NCBI GenBank assembly: GCA_029243145.1
Contig: JAQWSQ010000035.1
Span: 1 to 43,792, forward strand
Length of the DNA: 43,792 nt
Source: Planctomycetaceae bacterium
GTDB lineage: Bacteria > Planctomycetota > Planctomycetia > Planctomycetales > Planctomycetaceae
Direction: 5' to 3'
This document shows positions 17,565 through 26,201 of this stretch, one piece after another (position 1 is the stretch's first letter; every line of letters starts with the position of its first letter). The position numbers and the translations under genes are program-made. A model generated the notes under the pieces. The model had not been told where the DNA came from. It did no database searches and saw only the letters and a list, made by a program, of their open reading frames with translations.

Positions 17565-19235
17565 TTATCTATTTCTGATTTGAGTCGCGCTGGGCAGGGG
17601 ACGCAAAACTACCTGCATCCCAAAAATCTCCTCAAACAACGGTCCCTTTTGTTTCAAGGCAATTTGTTCGACCGACAGATCGGCCGTGCGGGGGACATTG
17701 ATCACAAACTGCCGTTCGCGAACTTCGCATTCAATGTCTCTAATTCGTTGGCTGCGAGAACGATCAAGTGCATCGGCGACACGCAGTAGCGCGGCCAGTT
17801 GGCGGACAAGGACTCGCTCTTCGTTGGATAACGATGCATACGATTGATGGGACGGTTTGGGAGTTGCCCGCCGATGATACCTGGCGATGAGTGCGGTGAG
17901 CATCAGGTCGCGACGACTGAGACCAAAGAGGTCACTATGAAGAATGATGTAGGAGGTATGTTTGTGATAGCCGCTCATTCCTATGAACATGCCCGTTTCG
18001 TGCATCAAAGCCGCCACGCGGACTAAAACTTCATGTCGTTGATCGAGTCCATGTTCTTCGCGAATGGCTTGGAAGAGTTCGCGACTGAGCAATTCGACAT
18101 GTTCGCAATGTGCATCATGGGCTTGGAACTTACGGACAATTTCGTGTGCCGAGCGGATGATCTGATCATCGAAACCGGTGTTCCAGGTTTGACGATTGGA
18201 GAGTTCTTTGAGCAAACCATCTCTCAAGCTAAAGCGAGTGACTAACAACTCATCCAGATCGAATTCATTGGCAACCATCACATAACTGAGTAAGGCTGGC
18301 CCCAGTGTTTCTGCGTCGGCGTAACTGAGACGATAGTTGCGTACGATTTGATCGGGCGTCATTGCGAGGATGGATTTGGTAAACTTCTCCAACGCTTTTA
18401 GAGATAACCGTGCCAGTTTGTCGGGGGTCCAGTTTTCGAGAAGTTGGGACGCGGCGAATCGTACATCGCCACCCAAAGCGACAATTTGGTCGACACCTTC
18501 TTCGCCAACATGCTGCTGCATTTGCTCGATCATATGAGTGATTTGATCGGTCATGATGTCTTGCGAACGCATGTGCGGGGCACGCAGGGCTTCTTGACTC
18601 TCTCGCAAACGAACCGTGCCAACACGATAAGTTTGTGAGGTCAGGACATTCTCTCCCTGAACCATTAACAGTTCGGTGCTGCCCCCTCCGACCTCGAGAA
18701 TCATGGATGTTTTGGCAAACAGTGTGGCTTCGGCTTGCAGAAAAGGTTGTAAGCCGAGATAAGTGATGCGGATCACATCGGGAGGCTCGATGGGTTCGAT
18801 CAGAAAACCGGTGGCGCTGAAGATGCGATCCAGAAACGAGAGTCGGTTGTCGGCTTCCCGAATGGCGCTAGTGGCCACGATTCTGATTTGCTCGGGACGA
18901 GTAATTTGATACTCGTCCAGCACACGGCGGTAGCTCCGCAATATCCGCACACATTCTTCGACGGTCGATTTTCGTAGCGATCCCCGAGTGAATGCTTCTC
19001 GTCCCAGATTGACCGCCTGAAATAATCGCTGTAAAGAATGGATTTGTCCTGCTGTGTCGATCTCGGCAACTTCCAAACGGATCGAAGTTGTACCGATATC
19101 AATCACCGCGACAGTTTGCGGCTCGCCGTATGAGACATCTTCTTCCGCAATCAGGGTTCCGTCAGGATCACTGTTGTCAAGATTACTGTTGTCGAGAGGA
19201 GAAGAGTTTTCGGGTGGTCGTCTCGAATCAGTCAT
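17565..19235 (-). CDS. ppx: Ppx/GppA exopolyphosphatase with C-terminal HD domain
   Basis: 556 residues. The ASKHA-fold phosphatase half covers about residues 35-330: VAVIDIGTTSIRLEVAEID near the start, the IRIVATSAIREADN segment, and MILEVGGGSTELLMV. The C-terminal half is HD-like (VRVAALMHETGMFIGMSGYH, with HTSYIILHSDL after it). The family hydrolyses polyphosphate from the chain end or pppGpp. The ATG overlaps the stop of the sugar kinase gene (ATGA at 19232-19235), which suggests translational coupling. The first 35 residues are polar and rich in Asp, Asn and Ser. Confidence 0.94.
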   Translation of the reverse strand: MTDSRRPPENSSPLDNSNLDNSDPDGTLIAEEDVSYGEPQTVAVIDIGTTSIRLEVAEIDTAGQIHSLQRLFQAVNLGREAFTRGSLRKSTVEECVRILRSYRRVLDEYQITRPEQIRIVATSAIREADNRLSFLDRIFSATGFLIEPIEPPDVIRITYLGLQPFLQAEATLFAKTSMILEVGGGSTELLMVQGENVLTSQTYRVGTVRLRESQEALRAPHMRSQDIMTDQITHMIEQMQQHVGEEGVDQIVALGGDVRFAASQLLENWTPDKLARLSLKALEKFTKSILAMTPDQIVRNYRLSYADAETLGPALLSYVMVANEFDLDELLVTRFSLRDGLLKELSNRQTWNTGFDDQIIRSAHEIVRKFQAHDAHCEHVELLSRELFQAIREEHGLDQRHEVLVRVAALMHETGMFIGMSGYHKHTSYIILHSDLFGLSRRDLMLTALIARYHRRATPKPSHQSYASLSNEERVLVRQLAALLRVADALDRSRSQRIRDIECEVRERQFVINVPRTADLSVEQIALKQKGPLFEEIFGMQVVLRPLPSATQIRNR

Positions 19236-20251
19236 GATATCGCGGCTGCTCCTTCCTCTGTCTTCTCTGACTGGAAGGAGTCACGTGCATATGCGGCCGC
19301 TCCGAGGACGGCGGAATCATCGCCTAACTCGGCGACTTGCACGTCATAGCTGCCTCTGAAGGAAGGCATGATCCAATCTTCAATGCCGCTCTTGACCCCC
19401 TTCTTGAATAAATCGGGCAGGGCTTCTGCCAATCCGCCACCTAAGATGATTTTGTCAGGAGAGAGCAGATGTATCATGCTGCCGGCCGCGAGACCGATTT
19501 GATAGGCGGCGTTTTGAACAATCTCTTTAACGACTTTATCTTTTTCGACGGCTTCAGAAATCAATCCGCTACGAATATTACTAAGATCAGTTTCTGCCTG
19601 CTCTCGAACAAAGGGAGCTTGCCCTCGATAGGCGGCTTGTGCGATGGCTGCTGAAATTGCCAAGCGACTGGCAACCGCTTCCAAGCAACCACGATGACCA
19701 CATCCGCATAACGGACCATTCGGAACCACTTGGATGTGTCCGATCTCCATGCACGAGCGGCCATTCCCTTGAAGAATTTTTCCTTCATAAATAAACGCAC
19801 CACCTATCCCGGTCCCAGGGAATATCCCCAAAGCGTTGTGGGCTCCTTTGGCGGCCCCAAAATGGAATTCTCCATAAAGACCGGCATCGACATCGTTCAA
19901 CAACACAACGGGGACATCGAATTTCTTCTTGAGATAATCGCAGATCAAGGCGTCTTCCCAACCGAGGTTGGGGGCTTCGTTGATGATGCCCTTCTTGAGG
20001 TCCAGTATTCCGGGACAACCAATGCCGATTCCCCGTAAACGCGCGGGATCGATGTCGGCATCTTTGAATGCTTTCGCAATAGTTTCTTCGATACGTTCTA
20101 ATCCGGCTTCGGCCCCTTCATGGCCGCGAGTTTTTCGCCGTTTACGACCAAGCGGTTTAAGGTTTTCATCGTGGATCACGGCTAGCATTTTGGTGCCGCC
20201 CAGATCAAAACCGACCCAAACATCCTGTTTGACGTCTTTTTCATCGCCCAT
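19232..20251 (-). CDS. ROK-family sugar kinase (glucokinase-like)
   Basis: 339 residues from the ATG at 20251; a GTG at 20278 would add nine residues and neither start has a clear ribosome site. Features: N-terminal phosphate loop WVGFDLGGTKMLAVI, the catalytic Asp in VVLLNDVDAGLYGE, FPGTGIGGAFIYEGKIL, ROK zinc motif CGCGHRGCLE, and IILGGGLAEALPDL. The zinc motif and close similarity to ATP-using ROK kinases favour an ATP glucokinase. Actinobacterial polyphosphate glucokinases are also ROK proteins but lack this motif, as I recall. It is the first gene of the polyphosphate operon and overlaps ppx by four bases. Confidence 0.9.
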   Translation of the reverse strand: MGDEKDVKQDVWVGFDLGGTKMLAVIHDENLKPLGRKRRKTRGHEGAEAGLERIEETIAKAFKDADIDPARLRGIGIGCPGILDLKKGIINEAPNLGWEDALICDYLKKKFDVPVVLLNDVDAGLYGEFHFGAAKGAHNALGIFPGTGIGGAFIYEGKILQGNGRSCMEIGHIQVVPNGPLCGCGHRGCLEAVASRLAISAAIAQAAYRGQAPFVREQAETDLSNIRSGLISEAVEKDKVVKEIVQNAAYQIGLAAGSMIHLLSPDKIILGGGLAEALPDLFKKGVKSGIEDWIMPSFRGSYDVQVAELGDDSAVLGAAAYARDSFQSEKTEEGAAAIS

Positions 20252-20378
20252 TGTTTTATCGCCCGTTGTTTTTATCACTCATTGTTCAGTCTTGTGGCTG
20301 AGGTGTGTCTGGCCTCACGCAACTTGCTCTCTCGCCTTGTTACGATCACCCAGTTCTCGCATCAGGCTCGTGGGAAAT

Positions 20379-20401
20379 CACTTTTCAAATCTGAAAACGT
20401 G
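20379..20401. repeat. imperfect hairpin between the YaiI and ROK kinase genes
   Basis: TTTTCA-AATC-TGAAAA with flanking CAC/GTG forms a short stem and loop. It sits in the 270-bp gap upstream of the ROK kinase, where I see no gene. There is no U-tract, so a terminator for the upstream gene is possible but weak. Confidence 0.25.
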
Positions 20402-20522
20402 CTACCACGGCCCCGGAACAGAGCAACTTGCTCTAGTTTAGCGGAGTTGGCGTCCAAAATGCAGTCCTCCGTGAGCCGAGATACGCAGTAAAGGCAGAAA
20501 CTTGGGGATTTACCGAGTCGGC

Positions 20523-20990
20523 TCAGGAATTTGACGATTCGGATTTCTTCGCCGCCGTGATGGAGCGGTCGAGTTGATTGGCAAAGGCTTGCCGGTCTTT
20601 GTCACTATAATTTGACGGACCGCCGGTGATCTCTCCCCCGCCGCGCAAACCGTCCATCAAATCGCGGACCGCCAACCGCTCACCAATATTTTTGTCGGTG
20701 TAAAGTTCGCCGCGAGGGTTGATGGCCAAGCCTCCCTTTTCAACAACATCGGCAGCCAGAGGAATGTCGGCTGTAATGACCAAGTCGCCCGACTGCATCA
20801 GTTCGACAATTTTCTGATCGGCGACATTCGCACCCGATGTGACGAGTACGGTTTCGAGGAACTTTGATCCCGGTACACGGACTTGCTGATTCGCGACAAA
20901 GATCGTTTTGGTTTCGGTCCGCTTGGCGGTTTTATAGAGAAGCTCTTTGGCATCCCGCGGACACGCATCGGCATCAACCCAAATCTGCAT
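20523..20990 (-). CDS. YaiI/YqxD (DUF188) family protein
   Basis: 155 residues. The ATG at 20990 (MQIWVDADACPRDAKELLYK) is preferred because AGGA lies about 11 bases upstream and this is the universal start of the family; the longer frame to 21023 adds non-family residues. Other motifs: TIFVANQQVRVP, DLVITADIPLAADVVEKGG, INPRGELYTDKNIGERLAVR, and the final YSDKDRQAFANQLDR. It is a PIN-like fold of unproven function. Downstream of the APC permease by 39 bases, perhaps the same transcript. Confidence 0.93.
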   Translation of the reverse strand: MQIWVDADACPRDAKELLYKTAKRTETKTIFVANQQVRVPGSKFLETVLVTSGANVADQKIVELMQSGDLVITADIPLAADVVEKGGLAINPRGELYTDKNIGERLAVRDLMDGLRGGGEITGGPSNYSDKDRQAFANQLDRSITAAKKSESSNS

Positions 20991-21029
20991 CAGTTGTGTT
21001 CCTGTTATGATAAGTTCTGGCAAGCCACC

Positions 21030-22814
21030 TCATACAATCAGTCGCACGCCGCCGAGTTTGGCTTGATTGTATTGGAACGCACCACCGTGCGAGCCGATGA
21101 ACATCAGGTTGGTCGGGATATCCCATTCTTCGGAGAGTTGCTGAATCATGTCTGGCCCGAAGGTTCCTTCAATCAGTACGAACTCGATATCGGTGTCGGG
21201 GTAGGCTTTGTCGAGAAAGTCGATGTCTTGCGCGAGTTTTGACGGAACATCATCGGAGTTTGGAGCGATCGTCACAAACTTGATGCGGTTGGTCTGCTCG
21301 TTCCGGTTCACATAAAGCATGGCGTTATTCAGGTTGGCGATGTTGTCGCCGCGTGTGAAAAAGACCATCTGCTGCGAATTGATGTCTTCAATCTTCTCGC
21401 GAATGCTATCGGACAATTTGTTTGACATGCGACTGATCGACGTGCTGATGGTCCGTACGATGAACAGGCATCCTTTGAGGATCGTGATTCGACCCAGCAT
21501 GATCATGATGATCGCCATTGCCGGGATGAAGTATTGCAGAAAGACAAGGAAGAATTCCGGTTTGATGGTCGCATTTCCGATCAGCCCCGCCAGTACAGCA
21601 GTCATTGCAATAATCACGGAAAACCAGGACGCTTTCACCGGTCGAGGTAATCGTCCGCGAGCGACTTTGAGCAAGATGTTGCCCAGTGCGAACAACGCCA
21701 TAACGGACAGGAAGGAGAGGATATAAACACCCGCCAACGCTTCAATCACTCCATTTGTGATGACTAAGACCGAAACAGCCAAGGCAAAAAAGGCGATGAT
21801 AATTCGGTGGGTCGTCCCACGAGAATTCGTTTTCAGCAAAAATTGAGGCAGACAACGGTCGAGAGTCATGCGGCGGACAAGTCCATTCACGCCGACATAG
21901 CTGGTTAGTACGGCACCGCTGAGCACTAGAATGGCGTCAATCGAAATCATCCAGGACAACCAGTTCCCGCCGGCAATTTCTCCCATATGAGAGAGGAGTG
22001 TTTCTTTATGATTCTCGACATCACCCATCGGAATGAGTGACAACGCCAGTAATGCCATCATCGGATTGAAGAACGAGACGGCCAGCCACATGTTGCGGAG
22101 CGTTTTCGGGAAGACTCCTTCTTTTTGTTCCTCCACAAAGTTGGACGAACTTTCAAACCCCGAAATTCCCAACATGGCCGCGCAAAATCCGAGAAACAAT
22201 ACTGTCGTTAGATTCGGTGCCGTTAAAGGTTGTTGGTAATTTTCAATCAACTGTCCTGTGCCGTTTTGGAAAACATAGAAACCTCCCACGCACAACAGAG
22301 TTGTCAGCGTCACGATATGCACGAGAAAGATCACAACCGCGACGACGGCCGATTCGGTAATCCCAATAATGGACAAGATCATGAACAACGCCAGCAAGGC
22401 GATTGTCACGGGGATGACCGGGATCCCGTGCCACAAATGATCGGCATAATGAATCGCTTCGTTGGCCGAGATCACTGCTGTCGCCATGTAAGACAAGATC
22501 GTCAAGCAGGCGGCAACCGACGCGCGAAACTTGCTGGTGGTGTTGAGTAACGCATTATAGGCTCCCCCGTTGAGCGGAAGTGCGCCGACCACTTCCGCGT
22601 AAATGGTGCGGAACAAATACAGCAGCACCGCCACGATCAGCAAAGAGATCGGCGCCCATTGCCCCGCCGCGATGATCGAGAGCGATGATACATACAAGCA
22701 AGACGAAGTGATGTCGTTGCCGCAGATGGCTGTGGCCGGTAGTTCGCCAAGAACGCCGTGCTCAAAAGCGCTGGCATCTTTTGCAGACGCTTTATGATGG
22801 ACTTGAGTATTCAT
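21030..22814 (-). CDS. APC-superfamily amino acid permease with a soluble C-terminal domain
   Basis: 594 residues; start at the ATG at 22814. About twelve hydrophobic segments follow a short polar N-terminus. APC features: GNDITSSCLYVSSLSIIAAG in segment 1, FRTIYAEVVGALPLNGGAYN around segment 2, and GISGFESSSNFVEEQKEG in segment 6. Residues of about 465-594 form a soluble C-terminal domain (MVFFTRGDNIANLNNAMLYV, then IKFVTIAPNSDD, FVLIEGTFG and LMFIGSHGGAF) with an alternating beta-alpha pattern that may be a regulatory domain. The family imports amino acids or related compounds; the substrate is not clear. It is divergent from the PAP2 gene. Confidence 0.88.
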   Translation of the reverse strand: MNTQVHHKASAKDASAFEHGVLGELPATAICGNDITSSCLYVSSLSIIAAGQWAPISLLIVAVLLYLFRTIYAEVVGALPLNGGAYNALLNTTSKFRASVAACLTILSYMATAVISANEAIHYADHLWHGIPVIPVTIALLALFMILSIIGITESAVVAVVIFLVHIVTLTTLLCVGGFYVFQNGTGQLIENYQQPLTAPNLTTVLFLGFCAAMLGISGFESSSNFVEEQKEGVFPKTLRNMWLAVSFFNPMMALLALSLIPMGDVENHKETLLSHMGEIAGGNWLSWMISIDAILVLSGAVLTSYVGVNGLVRRMTLDRCLPQFLLKTNSRGTTHRIIIAFFALAVSVLVITNGVIEALAGVYILSFLSVMALFALGNILLKVARGRLPRPVKASWFSVIIAMTAVLAGLIGNATIKPEFFLVFLQYFIPAMAIIMIMLGRITILKGCLFIVRTISTSISRMSNKLSDSIREKIEDINSQQMVFFTRGDNIANLNNAMLYVNRNEQTNRIKFVTIAPNSDDVPSKLAQDIDFLDKAYPDTDIEFVLIEGTFGPDMIQQLSEEWDIPTNLMFIGSHGGAFQYNQAKLGGVRLIV

Positions 22815-23076
22815 AATCAAATGTAGGTTGATCGGAGATCGGTTGGTTTTGTCAGAACGGACGAACTCACGAGAGTCTCGCGCGTCCGCATCGGGGAAAG
22901 GGATGTTGTCTGTCTCGCATTGTGGCCGAACAGTCGATCACCTTGCAAGCCGAACCGGTTGTTGCGATCAAAGTGAATTTCCGCTCATTTAGCCTCAATT
23001 CCCAAATCCTCTTTGTCTGAAATGACGGATTTGCTATGCTTCCGCGCGTATCAAGCATCGTTTGAAATTCTCTCTC

Positions 23077-23814
23077 ATGACGTCCACGTTCCATTCTCGC
23101 ATCTGCTATCTCTTCGCCGCGTTGATGATTGCGCTGACGTTTGCCGCGATGCCGTTCGATATGCAAGTCGCTCGCTATTTTTTGAAGAACGATGTTCCCA
23201 GTTTGTTACGAGCTTCGTTGACTCTTAGTGAGATTGTGGCCCACGGCGTGGGGACGATCATTATTCTGGTCGCAGTGGCTTTGCTCGTTCCCGGTGGATA
23301 TTGATTGACGCCACGCTTGGGACTTGCGGCGTTTGGTGCGGGACTTCTCGCCAACCTTGGCAAGTTTTGTGTGATTCGATTGCGACCCGAGAAGATCAAC
23401 AAGAAAATGACCGTGGGAGACACGTTCATCGGCTGGTTCCCGATTCTGGAAGAAGGTGGGATTGCGATAGACCGATCCATGAAATCATTCCCTTCAGGAC
23501 ACACCGCATCGGCAGTCGGGTTGACGGTGATTCTCGCTTTTTACTTTCCGCGAGGCCGTTGGTTATTTTTGACTCTCGGTCTGCTCGCCGCGATGCAGCG
23601 GATCGAAGTCGATGCTCATTTCATAAGTGATACTTGCGCGGGAGCCGCGATTGGGTTTCTCATTGCGGGACTTTGCCTTGATCAACGCTTGCCGTTACCG
23701 AAATTGTTCTCGCGCTGGGAGCGTCCTGTCCTGGAATCGTTACGAGCCCACGAAGAGAACTACACGCTGAAGGTTTCATCTCAGGCCGATTCTGATCAGC
23801 AACAGGCAGCGTGA
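23077..23814 (+). pseudogene. PAP2-family phosphatase interrupted by an in-frame TGA
   Basis: The first part encodes about 75 residues with two hydrophobic segments and ends at TGA (23302-23304). The same frame then stays open to 23814 and holds the complete catalytic core: KFCVIRLRP (K-x6-RP), FPSGHTAS, and QRIEVDAHFISD (R-x5-H-x3-D). Spacing and membrane pattern fit one continuous protein, with the stop in a membrane-adjacent stretch (VPGGY-stop-LTPRLG). A TGG-to-TGA change is a simple explanation. PAP2 enzymes dephosphorylate lipid phosphates such as undecaprenyl pyrophosphate. No RBS is obvious before the catalytic half, so it would be non-functional unless the stop is an assembly error. 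Confidence 0.82.
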
Positions 23815-23926
23815 GTGCTGAGGCGGGAATCATGACATTCCCCATGGGATTTTCTTAAGCCGGATGCTTTGCCGGGTCATACTCACACAAACACTCTCCT
23901 TCACGTACACCAAGAAGGTTCCAGCT

Positions 23927-24406
23927 ATGACAGACGTCAACCCGATTCCCGCAGGCTATCATTCGGTCACGCTTTATCTGTTTATTCGCGGAGCTGCGTA
24001 AGCGATTGAATTTTACAAACGGGCCTTCGGAGCAGAGGAAGTGTTTCGGATGCTGATGCCCGATGGCAAACTTGGACATGCCGAGATTCAGATCGGTGAT
24101 TCGCGCGTCATGTTGGCCGATGAAAACGCTGAAGCAGGCGCGATCAGTCCCTCAACTTTAGAAGGAACGTCCGCCAGCTTTCTGATCTATGTCGAGAATG
24201 TCGATGAGCTTTACGCCCAGGCACTAGCGGCAGGAGGAGAAGTGGTACGCCCGTTGGCCGACCAATTCTATGGCGACCGCACCGGCTGTCTCAAAGATCC
24301 CTTCGGTCACGTCTGGACCATTTCGACTCATATCGAAGATGTCACTCCCGAAGAGATGCAGCGACGAATGCAGGCGATGGGTGAAGACGCGGATGCGAAT
24401 TGCTAA
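23927..24406 (+). pseudogene. VOC (glyoxalase/PhnB-like) protein interrupted by an in-frame TAA
   Basis: ATG with AAGG about ten bases upstream. The frame encodes MTDVNPIPAGYHSVTLYLF and RGAA, then TAA at 23999-24001, then continues in frame as AIEFYKRAFGAEEVFRMLMP and IQIGDSRVMLADE, ending DPFGHVWTISTHIEDVTPEE. This is the standard PhnB-like VOC protein, where the residue at the stop is normally Glu or Ala, so GAA-to-TAA would do it. The usual Pro in SVTPYL is Leu here, possibly a second change under relaxed selection. Such proteins bind small substrates through a metal; the exact function is unknown. Confidence 0.85.
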
Positions 24407-24472
24407 ATTGAGTGCCACTGCTGGCTGGTCCATCAGTGAAAGAATGACATCACGCAGCGGCGCAAAAGTAGT

Positions 24473-24567
24473 GTAGGTTGGGTTAGTCGAGTAAAGCGAG
24501 TCGTAACCCGACAGCGAAGAATGACGTTGAATCAATTTGTTGGGTTACGCTCGCTAACCCAACCTAC
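24473..24567. repeat. 95-bp intergenic palindromic repeat (GTAGGTTGGGTTAG type)
   Basis: Ends are perfect inverted repeats of 14 bases: GTAGGTTGGGTTAG at 24473-24486 and CTAACCCAACCTAC at 24554-24567. Inside lies a second pair (TAACCC near 24504, GGGTTACG at 24542). It encodes nothing and lies between the VOC gene and the di-haem cytochrome. Similar GTAGGTTGGGTTA elements occur in scattered copies in many bacterial genomes; the class here is given from memory. Confidence 0.75.
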
Positions 24568-24605
24568 TTAGATACCACCCTGTGCTTTACGTCAAACTTT
24601 TCGAC

Positions 24606-26201
24606 TCACAGCGTCTTCAGATATTCCAACACAGCGCGGCGTTCTTCTTCGGTCAGCACACTGGGAAAATCGTGGCCGTCGATGCGCTTGCCGAAGTCGT
24701 CGTGATTATAGAAACGGCGTTTTTCGTATTTATTCAGTGAGTCGAAGTCGGGAGGCAGTGATTGGTATTCCTGCACCTGATGTCCTAACTTTTTGGTGTC
24801 ATACTGGCGGCTGGTTTTCTTCCAGACTTGCGGGCGTTGTTCGGGGTGGAGCAGATGCCAGAGTGTCGGGACCGAGCCATTATGTAAATACGGAGCCGAC
24901 GCCCAAACGCCTTTCAATGGTGGAGCCAGATACCCTTTTGGATCGATGACAACTTCGTAATGTTCTCCTGATTCGTCATCTTTGCGAGTCATCCAGCTAT
25001 CGGCGAGTTGCCGATGATGTTCGGGCTTGAGTTCTTTTAACCGGACAGGGTCGGTGCCGATGTCGGCTAGGGGAATCACTCGCTCGGGGAAATCTAATTG
25101 GTCGCCCTTGTATGTGCCGTGGCATTCGGCACAGTTTTTGTTGAAGACGACTCTGCCTTGCGTGGCGAGTTGTCCATCGACGGCGAAGGGATACTTAGGC
25201 ACTGCCACGGAATTGATCCACGCTTGAATGTGGCGAAACTTTCCTTCGTTCCGTTTCACGTAGTCGGCGTTGTTCCACGGATGCAGGATGAATTGCATCA
25301 GTACGCGGTGATAATTGGGGGCATGATTGTCACAATACAGGCGTTCTTTGAATTTCGTGTTCCAAAACGCGGGTGCGTCCATTCCATAATCGGGACGCTG
25401 GGGAGCTTTGGCCGACCAGTTCACGTTCATTTCTTTGTCGCGGAGTGCTCCCAGATCGACGCCGAAATTGACGGCTGCCGTCATTCCTGGTCCTGTCGAA
25501 AGCACAGCCCCATTGCCGACTGCGCCATCCAGATGTGTTAAGGGTTTGCCCAGCTTTTGTTTGATCTGGCCGACATCTTCTGCCAACGATTGTAAATCGA
25601 AATCGGCATTGCCCAATCCGGGGATCACTTGGCCGTTAATTTGCCCGGCGTGACAGGCGAGGCAGTTCATCGACCAATCGCCGCCGGAGCGTTGCACGTA
25701 GCCGATCCCTTTTGAGGTCTCCTTGTTATCACCCGGTAGAGGTTGGATGCCGTAGAGTTCGAAGGTCATCTGGCGACGTTCTACGGGAGTGGCTGATTTT
25801 GCCTTGGATTTAATCTCTTCCGGCCAGACGGTCCAGAGTTGATCGAGAACCTGTTCGTCAAAATCGGGAATGAGAAATGGGTACTCGCGGAGGATGCGGT
25901 AGCCTTCTTCGGGGGAAGGCTTTACGGGTTCGGCGGCAGAGAGTGGAGTGATCGCGGTTAAGAAGAGTAGTAGGAGACGCCAGTGCCACTCACAGAAGTA
26001 ACTATTTGAGCCGCCAGCGCGAGCCGGCAGGGGACGATGTGAGTCATTTGATTTGACAATTTGATGATCGCAAGAAATTGATAGAGATCTGCAATCTTCA
26101 CAACGGTCCGCACAGCAGACCCTACATGATTTTCCCTGATCTTGCCCGGTTCGCCAGCGGGAGCGGCTTAAATTGTACTTGCTCTGTAATTGAATGTTCA
26201 T
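24606..26201 (-). CDS. exported di-haem c-type cytochrome (RoxA-like C-terminus), start uncertain
   Basis: Two haem-binding motifs, CLACH and CAECH, and a segment [20 protein letters not shown] resembling the di-haem cytochromes related to RoxA. A signal peptide ([19 protein letters not shown]) starts the real protein near 25995, but the nearest in-frame ATG, GTG or TTG is at 26201, about 80 codons upstream, where the sequence consists of palindromic intergenic repeats. That ATG overlaps the stop of the upstream dehydratase gene as ATGA, perhaps by chance. The mature domain is clear; the start is not. The function is an inferred electron-transfer or oxidase role in the periplasm. Confidence 0.75.
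   Translation of the reverse strand: MNIQLQSKYNLSRSRWRTGQDQGKSCRVCCADRCEDCRSLSISCDHQIVKSNDSHRPLPARAGGSNSYFCEWHWRLLLLFLTAITPLSAAEPVKPSPEEGYRILREYPFLIPDFDEQVLDQLWTVWPEEIKSKAKSATPVERRQMTFELYGIQPLPGDNKETSKGIGYVQRSGGDWSMNCLACHAGQINGQVIPGLGNADFDLQSLAEDVGQIKQKLGKPLTHLDGAVGNGAVLSTGPGMTAAVNFGVDLGALRDKEMNVNWSAKAPQRPDYGMDAPAFWNTKFKERLYCDNHAPNYHRVLMQFILHPWNNADYVKRNEGKFRHIQAWINSVAVPKYPFAVDGQLATQGRVVFNKNCAECHGTYKGDQLDFPERVIPLADIGTDPVRLKELKPEHHRQLADSWMTRKDDESGEHYEVVIDPKGYLAPPLKGVWASAPYLHNGSVPTLWHLLHPEQRPQVWKKTSRQYDTKKLGHQVQEYQSLPPDFDSLNKYEKRRFYNHDDFGKRIDGHDFPSVLTEEERRAVLEYLKTL
26009..26170. repeat. cluster of palindromic repeat units inside the N-terminal frame of the cytochrome
   Basis: Three GC-rich dyads occur within about 160 bp: GCCGCCAGCGCGAGCCGGC near 26010, GGTC-N9-GACC (GGTCCGCACAGCAGACC at 26106-26122), and CGCCAGCGGGAGCGGCTT near 26152. 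They resemble the short palindromic units found between planctomycete genes and look noncoding, although the frame stays open across them by chance. Confidence 0.5.

Noticed and set aside
19232..20251. Polyphosphate-dependent glucokinase
   Set aside because: The CGCGHRGCLE zinc motif points to the ordinary ATP-using ROK group; the operon context alone is not enough for the call.
23302..23304. Selenocysteine insertion at the TGA in the PAP2 gene
   Set aside because: The place is not catalytic, PAP2 enzymes are not selenoproteins, and the possible downstream stem is weak. Neighbouring genes carry TAA and TAG instead.
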